NCBI GenBank assembly: GCA_031253365.1
Contig: JAIRWE010000035.1
Coordinates: 1 to 23,707, forward strand
Length of the DNA stretch: 23,707 nucleotides
Direction: 5' to 3'
Source of the DNA: Oscillospiraceae bacterium
GTDB lineage: Bacteria > Bacillota > Clostridia > Oscillospirales > Ruminococcaceae
Part shown: piece after piece, positions 14,565 to 21,604 of the stretch
Position numbering within the stretch: position 1 is the first letter of the stretch
Layout of the letters: each line of letters opens with the position of its first letter
Made by a program: the position numbers and the translations under genes
Notes under the pieces: generated by a model
Databases searched by the model: none
What the model saw: only the letters and a program-made list of their open reading frames with translations
Told to the model about the DNA's origin: nothing

Positions 14565-15398
14565 ATGAGAGTAATATACTCGTTGTCAACTTTGCCGTTT
14601 TACGCGAAAACGCAAAACGGCAAATTTAAGGCGGAGCGGTTTGAGCTGTACTGCGCGGCGATAAGCTCGTTGACAAGGCGCCGGGACGGCGATACAACCG
14701 AAATGCACGTTGATTCCGAAGGCGCGGAATATATCCGCGCGCTGGGAATATCCGGCTTATGGAATGAGGTGTTTGTCAGTATTCCCGATGATTTTGAGGG
14801 GATAAACCCGCTGATGTTCTGGGCGGCGGGGAAACTGTTCGCTTTGAGGAAAACGCCCGCGCCCGTGTTGATGCTTGACACCGATTTTATAGCGTGGAAA
14901 CTGCCGGAATTTTCCGACAGAATTGTCGCGGCGCACAGAGAGGAGCTTATGCCCGACATATATCCCCCGGCGGATTATTTCAGAATGAAAAAGGGATATA
15001 TATTCAACGGCGCGTATAATTACTCCGCGAAGCCGCTTAACACGGCGTTCTTGTATCTGCCGGACGATGAAATCAGGCAGTATTATGTCAATTCGGCGAC
15101 TTGTTTTATGAAATCGGCTGAAGACTGCGGCGATTATCTTTGTTATATGGTTTACGCGGAACAGCGGTTGCTGTCAATGTGCGCGGAACATCTCAAAAGG
15201 GGAGTCGATACCGTTCTTGATTGGGATAAGCTGCGTTTCCCGCAGAGAAATTACACCCATCTGTGGGGGGCGAAGCAGGTTATGCGGGAGAACAAAGGCG
15301 AGTGCGAGCGGTTTTGCGAAAAATGCAGAAACAGAATCAGGCGGGATTTTCCGGAATATGAATATGTGACGGATATTATTGAAAAAACGCGCGATTAA
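14565..15398 (+). CDS. glycosyltransferase-like protein of unknown function
   Basis: This 277-residue soluble protein begins with a short strand (RVIYSLST). A Rossmann-like stretch holds VLMLDTDFIAWKLP, with D105-T-D107 resembling the DxD metal and sugar-nucleotide site of GT-A glycosyltransferases. A preceding MHVDSEGAEYIRALG segment looks like the common position-tracking strand and helix of such folds. Later parts include FNGAYNYSAKPLNTAFLYLP and a C-terminal half rich in cysteine, arginine and aromatic residues. There is no signal peptide or membrane helix. Translation is probably limited by the hairpin that covers its ribosome site. I cannot name a substrate. A non-enzymatic or phage/capsule-type function is possible. 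The assignment rests on the DxD context only. Confidence 0.75.
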   Translation: MRVIYSLSTLPFYAKTQNGKFKAERFELYCAAISSLTRRRDGDTTEMHVDSEGAEYIRALGISGLWNEVFVSIPDDFEGINPLMFWAAGKLFALRKTPAPVLMLDTDFIAWKLPEFSDRIVAAHREELMPDIYPPADYFRMKKGYIFNGAYNYSAKPLNTAFLYLPDDEIRQYYVNSATCFMKSAEDCGDYLCYMVYAEQRLLSMCAEHLKRGVDTVLDWDKLRFPQRNYTHLWGAKQVMRENKGECERFCEKCRNRIRRDFPEYEYVTDIIEKTRD

Positions 15399-15407
15399 GC
15401 CGCGTTT
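15385..15407 (+). terminator. possible weak terminator after the glycosyltransferase-like gene
   Basis: AAACGCG (15385-15391) pairs with CGCGTTT (15401-15407) around a 9-base loop that contains the stop codon. An A-run lies before it, but only short broken T runs follow, so it may be a weak terminator or simply a hairpin. Confidence 0.25.
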
Positions 15408-15448
15408 GCCTTTCATGGCGTTTATCGGGAGCGCGTCGGAGTTAAAAT

Positions 15449-17581
15449 ATGGAATTTATCAAACCTTATATAGATAACCGTGAGTTATCTTGGCTTAAAT
15501 TTAACCAACGCGTTCTTGAAGAAGCGACGGACAGCTCCGTGCCGCTGTTTGAAAGGCTTCGTTTCGTGTATATTTTCTGTAACAATTTGGACGAATTTTT
15601 TATGGTAAGGGTGGGTTATCTGAGGGAGCGCAAATCCTTAAAGAAAGACGTCGTCGATAATAAAACCAATCTGACGGCGGGCGAACAGCTTAAACTGATT
15701 ACGGAAAAAGCATCCGAGCTGATTTCCGTGAAGGACGGGATTTACGCAAAGATAATCGAACAGTTAAGCGATGCGGGGATTGAAAAAATTGATTTAAGAA
15801 ACAAAATTTCAAAAGAGGATGAAGAGTTTCTCGCCGAGTATTTCGTCGTCGAGGTTCTCCCCATGCTTACCCCGACAATCATAGACAAAAAATTCCCCGT
15901 GCCGTTTTTGCGCAACAAAGAAATATACATCGCCGTAATTTTGAAATCCGGCGATTCCCCCAAAAGGTCGTTGGGAATTTTACCCGCCACGCCGTCCGGC
16001 GCGTTTGAGCGCGTGGTGTGGCTGCCCCCGAAAAACGGAAAGACGCGGTTCGCGCTTATCGAGCATTTGATAATGCGTTTTGCGGACAAGGTTTACGCGA
16101 ACCATGAAATAACGGACAGGAATATATTCCGTATAACGCGCAACGCGGATATCGACGCGGAAGAAGCGCTTTACGACCATGACCTTGATTTTCGCGGAGT
16201 TATGGAGGAACTTCTGAAAAAGCGCAAAAAATCGGCACCCGTGCGAATAGAATTTGATTTCGGCGGCAAAGCGGTCAGGACCGCGGTCGTCGAGCAGCTT
16301 AATCTCAATTTAAGCGAGAATTTTATTTTCGCGCAATCCGCGCCTTTGGACATGAGTTTTATATTCCGGCTTGAAGAGAGGATAAAGCCGTACTCTGAAC
16401 TGTTTTTCCCCGCGCTCAACCCTCAGCAGTCCCCGTATATCCGCGAAAGCGAGCAGATTACGCGCCAAACGGAGCGCGGCGACATCCTCCTTTTTTATCC
16501 TTACGAAAGCATTAAGCCGTTTATCCGTTTGCTGGAAGAGGCGGCGAACGACAAAGACGTGTTTTCGATAAAAATAACGCTTTACCGCGTGGCTTCCGAC
16601 AGTAAAATCATCAACGCGCTGATTTCCGCCGCCGAAAACGGCAAACGGGTTCTGGCGCTTGTGGAATTGCGGGCGCGGTTTGACGAGGAAAACAACATAA
16701 ACTGGTCAAAGCGGCTTGAAGACGCGGGCGTGCGGGTCATATACGGGCCGGAACACCTGAAAGTACACTCAAAACTGCTTCTGATAACGAAAAAAAACGG
16801 TTCGTCCGTAAAATATTTCACGCAAGTCGGCACGGGTAACTACAACGAGCGCACATCCCGGCTTTACACGGACTTGTCCCTTTTAACGGCGAATCACGAC
16901 ATAGGCTTGGACGCGGAGGCGGTGTTCGACGCGCTTTCCGCGGGGAACACGGTCGAAACGGCGAAAATGTTATGGGTTGCCCCGCTTTTTTTGAAATCGC
17001 GCGCCATCGCCATGTTCAACGCGGAAATCGCCCGGGGCAGCGGCGGTTACATAGGTTTGAAACTTAATTCCCTCACCGACAAGGATATTATAGAAAAATT
17101 GGTGGAGGCGAGCGGGAAAGGCGTTAAAATCGACCTGCTCGTAAGGGGTATATGCTGTCTTGTGGCGGGGGTCGCGGGTTATACGGAAAATATCCGCGTA
17201 ATCTCAATCGTCGGTCGGTTCCTGGAACACAGCCGCGTTTATATTTTCGGCACGGGTGAAAGGAGCGAAGTCTATATATCTTCCGCCGATTTTATGACGC
17301 GCAACACCGAAAGAAGGATTGAAGTTGCCGCCCCAATCCGAAATCCTCTGATAAAGGCGCGTTTAATCGACGATTTCAACACCATGTTCGCGGATAATGT
17401 CAAGGCGCACGCCCAGAACGCCGAGGGCGGATATGAAAAAATCAGAATAAGGGCGGGCGGGAAATTAAACTCGCAGATATATTTTTACAAAAGGGCTTAC
17501 GAAAACGCCCGCCTTATCGAGGAAAAGAAAAGGACGCGCAATAAGTTTATCGGTTTTATAAAAGGACTGTTTAAAAAATGA
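15449..17581 (+). CDS. ppk1: polyphosphate kinase
   Basis: This 710-residue enzyme reversibly transfers the terminal phosphate of ATP onto polyphosphate. The N-terminal domain begins with the family hallmark NRELSWLKFNQRVLEEA and NNLDEFFMVRVG. The phosphorylated histidine is H440 in EHLKVHSK, aligned with E. coli H435, and H594 in LEHSRVYIFG corresponds to E. coli H592. The phospholipase-D-like pair of C-terminal domains is complete, with ELRARFDEENN and NTERRIEVAAPI. Length is normal for Ppk1. GGAG at 15438-15441 supports the ATG. Its stop overlaps the polA start by 4 bases (ATGA), so both are probably translated together. Coupling of polyphosphate synthesis with a repair polymerase may reflect a stress-related operon, but this is inference. 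Confidence 0.97.
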   Translation: MEFIKPYIDNRELSWLKFNQRVLEEATDSSVPLFERLRFVYIFCNNLDEFFMVRVGYLRERKSLKKDVVDNKTNLTAGEQLKLITEKASELISVKDGIYAKIIEQLSDAGIEKIDLRNKISKEDEEFLAEYFVVEVLPMLTPTIIDKKFPVPFLRNKEIYIAVILKSGDSPKRSLGILPATPSGAFERVVWLPPKNGKTRFALIEHLIMRFADKVYANHEITDRNIFRITRNADIDAEEALYDHDLDFRGVMEELLKKRKKSAPVRIEFDFGGKAVRTAVVEQLNLNLSENFIFAQSAPLDMSFIFRLEERIKPYSELFFPALNPQQSPYIRESEQITRQTERGDILLFYPYESIKPFIRLLEEAANDKDVFSIKITLYRVASDSKIINALISAAENGKRVLALVELRARFDEENNINWSKRLEDAGVRVIYGPEHLKVHSKLLLITKKNGSSVKYFTQVGTGNYNERTSRLYTDLSLLTANHDIGLDAEAVFDALSAGNTVETAKMLWVAPLFLKSRAIAMFNAEIARGSGGYIGLKLNSLTDKDIIEKLVEASGKGVKIDLLVRGICCLVAGVAGYTENIRVISIVGRFLEHSRVYIFGTGERSEVYISSADFMTRNTERRIEVAAPIRNPLIKARLIDDFNTMFADNVKAHAQNAEGGYEKIRIRAGGKLNSQIYFYKRAYENARLIEEKKRTRNKFIGFIKGLFKK

Positions 17582-19809
17582 AATTTCTGCTGATTGACGG
17601 CAACAGCATAGTGAACCGCTCTTTTTACGCCATACGCCTTTTATCCAACGCGAAAGGCGTTTACACCAACGCGATAACGGGTTTTTTCCACACGCTGATA
17701 AAGCAGAAAAACGCGCTTGAACCCGATTATATCGCCGTTGCTTTCGATACGCGCGCGCCCACGTTCCGTCACGAAATGTACGACGGTTACAAAAAACGGC
17801 GCAAGGGGATGCCCGACGAGCTTGCCGCGCAAATGCCGTATATAAAGCAAATTCTCGGCTTTATGGGAATTTCCGCGGTCGAAAAAGCGGGTTGGGAAGC
17901 CGACGACATAATAGGAACCCTCGCGAAATTTTCCGAAAACGAAAATGTGGATTGCTTCATATCCACCGGCGACCGCGACGCGTTCCAGTTAATCACCGAA
18001 AAGGTTTCGGTCTGTCTTGCCTCGACGAAGGGGGAAATTGTCTACACTCCCGAAAAAATCAAGGAGGTTTACGGAATAGAGCCGTTGCGAATGATTGAAG
18101 TCAAGGCTCTTATGGGCGATTCATCGGACGACATTCCGGGGGTTTCGGGAATAGGCGAAAAAACAGCCTTTTCCCTGATACAAAAATACGGGAGCGTGGA
18201 TTACATCTATGAAAATCTCGCGGTTCTCGAATTGTCCGCCTCCGTGAAAACGAAACTGGAAAAAGGCAGGGAAATGTGTTATTTAAGCCGCGAACTCGGC
18301 GCAATTTCCGTTTCCGCGCCCGTGACGCTTGATTTAAACGGCTACCGCGTTTCCGAAGGGGACAGGTTCGCTTTGTCGCGGTTGCTTACGGAGCTTGAAA
18401 CAGCTTCCCTGATGAAAAAGCTGGACATCGCCCCCGATTATTCCGTTTTTACCGCCGCTATCCCCGAAAAGCCCCCTCCCATCCCCGAAGGCGCGGCGTT
18501 CGACAAAGAATTGGCGGCGTATATTCTTAACGCGGACGCCGAAAAATTCACCCCCGAACAGCTTTATCAAATGATTGAAAACGAAGGGCTTTCAAAACTT
18601 TTGACCGAGGTTGAAATTCCGCTTTCCCGCATACTCAAAGACATGGAAGAAACGGGAATTAAAATCGACGAGGGCGGCATAAGGCGATTCGGCGCGGAAC
18701 TCGCGGCGGGGATTGCCGAAACCCAAAAGGAAATCCACGCGCTCGCGGGCGGGGAATTTAACATTTCTTCCCCGAAGCGGCTTGGGGAGGTGTTGTTTGA
18801 CAAACTGGGGCTGCCCAACGCGAAAAAAACCAAAACGGGCTATTCCACAGACTCCGACGTTCTGGAGGCGTTAGCCGGCAAACACCCCGTAATTTCGCTG
18901 ATTGCCGAATATCGCGCGCTCACGAAGCTGAACTCGACGTATGTTCAGGGGTTGCTCAAAGCCGTGGGCGAAGACGGCAGGATTCACACCACGTTCAGGC
19001 AGACCGAAACGCGGACGGGTCGGCTTTCGTCGGCTGAGCCGAATATCCAAAACATCCCCGTGAGAACCGAACGCGGGCGAACAATGCGGCGTTTTTTCAT
19101 CGCGGAGAACGGCAACGTCTTGATTGACGCGGATTATTCCCAGATAGAACTGCGCGTGCTGGCGCATATTTCAAAGGACGAAAATATGCTCGCGGCTTTT
19201 GAGGAAGGCGCGGATATTCACGCGGCGACGGCGGCAAGCGTGTTCGGCGTCAGCGAAAGCGCGGTAACGCGGGAAATGCGAACGGCGGCAAAAGCGGTGA
19301 ACTTCGGGATAGTATACGGAATGGGCGCGTTCACCCTTTCAAAGGATATAGGCGTTTGCGTGGGGGAGGCTAACCGTTACATCGAACGCTATCTCGAAAA
19401 ATACGGCGGCGTTCGGGATTACCTCGAAAGGACGGTTGACGAAGCGAGAAAGACGGGACGCGTCACGACTGTTCTGGGGCGGGTGCGCCGCATTCCCGAA
19501 ATTAACTCGACCAATAAGAATATTCAGGCCGCCGGGGCGCGAATAGCCAAAAACACGCCCATACAGGGAACGGCGGCGGATATTATAAAAATAGCCATGG
19601 TAAGGGTTTACAACAGGCTTAAATCCGAAAACCGCGCCGCGAAACTGATTTTGCAGGTTCACGACGAATTGATTGTCGAAGCCCCCGAAGAGAGCCGCTT
19701 GCAAGCGGCGGCTGTTTTGAGGGAAGAAATGAGCGCGGCGGGCGGCGAACTCGGCATTCCGCTAATCGTGGACGTAAAAACCGGCAAATCATGGTTTGAA
19801 ACGCATTAA
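17578..19809 (+). CDS. polA: DNA polymerase I lacking a 3'-5' exonuclease domain
   Basis: This polymerase handles Okazaki-fragment maturation and gap-filling repair. Residues 1 to about 285 form the 5' nuclease: DGNSIVNRSFYA, DAFQLI and G180-DSSDDIPGVSGIGEKTA. The Klenow polymerase core begins near residue 340. Motif A is D517-ADYSQIELR, the O-helix K572-AVNFGIVYG, and motif C is the H695-DE of LQVHDELIVEA. The full length is 743 residues against the usual 870-930. Only about 55 residues (roughly 286-341) separate the two domains, so the exonuclease fold is almost wholly missing; a short FDKELAAYILN remnant resembles its last helix. It should therefore lack proofreading. It overlaps ppk1 by 4 bases and is followed after 21 bases by a phosphatase gene. 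Confidence 0.97.
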   Translation: MKFLLIDGNSIVNRSFYAIRLLSNAKGVYTNAITGFFHTLIKQKNALEPDYIAVAFDTRAPTFRHEMYDGYKKRRKGMPDELAAQMPYIKQILGFMGISAVEKAGWEADDIIGTLAKFSENENVDCFISTGDRDAFQLITEKVSVCLASTKGEIVYTPEKIKEVYGIEPLRMIEVKALMGDSSDDIPGVSGIGEKTAFSLIQKYGSVDYIYENLAVLELSASVKTKLEKGREMCYLSRELGAISVSAPVTLDLNGYRVSEGDRFALSRLLTELETASLMKKLDIAPDYSVFTAAIPEKPPPIPEGAAFDKELAAYILNADAEKFTPEQLYQMIENEGLSKLLTEVEIPLSRILKDMEETGIKIDEGGIRRFGAELAAGIAETQKEIHALAGGEFNISSPKRLGEVLFDKLGLPNAKKTKTGYSTDSDVLEALAGKHPVISLIAEYRALTKLNSTYVQGLLKAVGEDGRIHTTFRQTETRTGRLSSAEPNIQNIPVRTERGRTMRRFFIAENGNVLIDADYSQIELRVLAHISKDENMLAAFEEGADIHAATAASVFGVSESAVTREMRTAAKAVNFGIVYGMGAFTLSKDIGVCVGEANRYIERYLEKYGGVRDYLERTVDEARKTGRVTTVLGRVRRIPEINSTNKNIQAAGARIAKNTPIQGTAADIIKIAMVRVYNRLKSENRAAKLILQVHDELIVEAPEESRLQAAAVLREEMSAAGGELGIPLIVDVKTGKSWFETH

Positions 19810-19830
19810 GAATTGTTCAAAGAGGTAGCC

Positions 19831-20256
19831 ATGAAAAAAATTCTGATTATATGCACCGCCAACAAAACGCGAAGCGTTATGGCTGTGGAAATCGCCAATT
19901 CCATAGCGCTCAAAACCGGCGCTCCGTATTCTTTCTCGGGAGCGGGCATAGCGCTTGTCGGCGGGGACGCGGATAATAACGTCAATCGCGTCCTTTCGGA
20001 AATAGGTATGGCACCCGCCCGCGCTCACGTGTCCGTTTCCGTCAACGATATCGACATGGGGGAATTCGACGCTTTCCATGTGATGAACCGCCGCCAGAAA
20101 ATCACGCTTTGCTCTTATTTTAAGAACCTCGACATTGCGGATAAAATCACAACTTTGAATATACATGACCCTTTTTCAAAGGGGCTTTCCGCCTATCGCG
20201 AGTGCAGGGACAAACTGCTGCGTTTTTACGAGGATTTTATAACCAATGGACGATGA
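19831..20256 (+). CDS. low-molecular-weight protein-tyrosine/arginine phosphatase-like protein
   Basis: This 141-residue protein has the LMW-PTP fold. The phosphate loop CX5R is C8-T-A-N-K-T-R14-S, and the general acid is D113 in HDPF, both at the expected ends. It would remove phosphate from protein tyrosine or arginine residues. The loop differs from the common CxGNxCRS form (alanine for glycine, threonine for the second cysteine), and a lysine occupies the position that in YwlE gives phosphoarginine preference, so the substrate is uncertain. I start it at ATG 19831, with AGAGG at 19821-19825; a TTG at 19813 would add six residues with no ribosome site. It follows polA by 21 bases and overlaps the rimI-like gene by 11. 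Confidence 0.85.
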   Translation: MKKILIICTANKTRSVMAVEIANSIALKTGAPYSFSGAGIALVGGDADNNVNRVLSEIGMAPARAHVSVSVNDIDMGEFDAFHVMNRRQKITLCSYFKNLDIADKITTLNIHDPFSKGLSAYRECRDKLLRFYEDFITNGR

Positions 20257-20653
20257 TGTCATAAACGCGGTTCGCGAGATTGAAACAGCCTGCTTTGACA
20301 AGCCGTGGAGCGTTGCCGCGATTGCCGCCGCCGTTCAAAACGAAACCGCAATTTTTTTCGCGGAAAGTTACGGTTACATAATCGGCATGAAATTGGGCGG
20401 CGATTGCGAGTTGTTCAGGGTCGCCGTTTTGCCGGAATTTCGCGGGAGGGGGAACGCCGACCGCCTTATGCGGAAATTTCTCGAAAAATGCGAGGGTAAC
20501 GTGTTCCTTGAAGTCGCTTCAAAAAATATTCCCGCGCTCAATTTGTATAAAAAATTCGGTTTTACGGAAATAAGCCGCCGTAAGAATTATTACGGCGACG
20601 ACGACGGGTTGGTAATGCGTTACGAAGGGCTTTCGGGGAAACCCCTCCCGTGA
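20246..20653 (+). CDS. rimI: RimI-like GNAT N-acetyltransferase
   Basis: This 135-residue GNAT enzyme probably acetylates the N-terminal alanine of ribosomal protein S18 using acetyl-CoA. The acetyl-CoA pyrophosphate loop is VAVLPEFRGRGNADRLM, where the usual RxxGxG/A pattern is recognisable as RGRGNA. NIPALNLYKKFGF and SRRKNYYGDDDGLVM match the C-terminal signature of RimI (N, LYKKxGF, RxxYY). Length fits the family (about 145) with a slightly short N-terminus. The ATG overlaps the phosphatase stop by 11 bases and has no strong ribosome site, so it is probably translated by coupling. The last residues have a GLSGKPLP tail without known function. Another N-terminal or amino-acid acetyltransferase is the alternative. 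Confidence 0.85.
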   Translation: MDDDVINAVREIETACFDKPWSVAAIAAAVQNETAIFFAESYGYIIGMKLGGDCELFRVAVLPEFRGRGNADRLMRKFLEKCEGNVFLEVASKNIPALNLYKKFGFTEISRRKNYYGDDDGLVMRYEGLSGKPLP

Positions 20654-20707
20654 AAACCGCACACCATATGTAGAACGCGGCAATACCGGCGCGACGAAAT
20701 AAGGATA

Positions 20708-20737
20708 TTGACAATCGGCGGTTGAAAATGTTATAAT
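20708..20737 (+). promoter_or_regulatory. strong promoter of the coiled-coil protein gene
   Basis: TTGACA (20708-20713) and TATAAT (20732-20737) are both perfect consensus boxes with an 18-base spacer. The leader of about 60 bases holds a small imperfect hairpin (AACCCGC with GCGGTT, 20766-20783) and ends in the very strong ribosome site AGGAGGTG (20792-20799), five bases from the ATG. The gene should be highly expressed. Confidence 0.85.
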
Positions 20738-20804
20738 TTGGCTGTACATACGGGCGTCGCGTAAGAACCCGCTGTTTGCGGTTAATGTATCAGGAGGTGG
20801 AGTT

Positions 20805-21599
20805 ATGGACTTGCGTACTTTTTTTGTTTTCGCCGAAACCCTGCTGAAGAATGAGCGGGAGTTAAAAGAGTTGAGAAAGCAGTTGCAGCAAATCGACGAA
20901 GAAGTCGAAACCGCGGAGAAGGAGATTCCCGCGTTGTCAGTTTCCGTTAAAAGGCAAATCGGAAGAATCAAAGAGGAAGCGAAAAAATCGGTAGCCGTAT
21001 TCGAAGGGAAGGTTAATTATGACGATTTAAGGGGTTGGATTACGGCAAACATGGCGTCGTTCGACAGAACTTACGCTCCGGTTTTGCAGGCGCTTATGGA
21101 CGATACCTATTCGTCCGTTGACAGAGCCAGCGTTTTGGCGACCATGTATCCGGAAATTTTCGCGAAATTCCTGGAAACGATGTTAAATTCGCCCATACCC
21201 CTTACCGACGCGATAAACGAGAAGAACGACATGGTGAGGCGGCAAATCGAATTTGAGAAAAAAATCAACCAGCTCAGCTTAACTAAGACCGGTTTGGCAA
21301 AGCGTATTCCCAAGGTCGAAGGCGCGTATAACTTCCCCCTCAAACAAATTCTCGAAATCGTTTCGCTTCAGGAACTGGAAGCGTGGGAGAGTGTTATGCC
21401 GCTTATCAAAAAGCTGAAAATCGCCGCGGCGGCAGCCGCCGAAAAATCCGAAAACGCCCCCGCCCCCGCCGAACCGCTTGAAAACGCCATTCCCGTGCAA
21501 GCCGTTCCCGTGCAGGCAATCCCCGTAAACTCCGCTCCGGCGCAGGCTGTTCCCATGCAGGCGATTCCCATGGACGCCGTCCCCGCCGAAGTGGTGTAG
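20805..21599 (+). CDS. coiled-coil protein with proline-rich pentapeptide tail, unknown function
   Basis: I do not recognise this 264-residue protein. Residues from about 12 to 70 are highly charged with heptad-like spacing (ERELKELRKQLQQIDEEV) and should form a coiled coil. A middle globular region follows, with KVNYDDLRGWITANMASFDR and helical segments to about 205. An alanine- and proline-rich linker then leads into seven degenerate five-residue units of the type IPVQA (229-263). There is no signal peptide, membrane helix or catalytic motif. It has its own strong promoter and ribosome site and ends 5 bases from the convergent amylase gene. The tail resembles a flexible binding or spacer segment. 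A scaffold or cytoskeletal role is plausible but not shown. Confidence 0.85.
   Translation: MDLRTFFVFAETLLKNERELKELRKQLQQIDEEVETAEKEIPALSVSVKRQIGRIKEEAKKSVAVFEGKVNYDDLRGWITANMASFDRTYAPVLQALMDDTYSSVDRASVLATMYPEIFAKFLETMLNSPIPLTDAINEKNDMVRRQIEFEKKINQLSLTKTGLAKRIPKVEGAYNFPLKQILEIVSLQELEAWESVMPLIKKLKIAAAAAAEKSENAPAPAEPLENAIPVQAVPVQAIPVNSAPAQAVPMQAIPMDAVPAEVV
21489..21593 (+). repeat. degenerate 15-bp repeats encoding (I/V)P(V/M)QA units
   Basis: Seven consecutive five-codon units read IPVQA, VPVQA, IPVNS, APAQA, VPMQA, IPMDA and VPAEV. The DNA repeats are similar in the GTGCAGGC and ATGCAGGC cores but diverged, which fits an old in-frame expansion. Confidence 0.7.
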
Positions 21600-21604
21600 C
21601 CACC

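Noticed and set aside
20634..20650. GGGGAAACCCC hairpin at the end of the rimI-like gene as terminator
   Set aside because: Stem of only four pairs with a three-base loop, inside the coding end, and no T-run follows.
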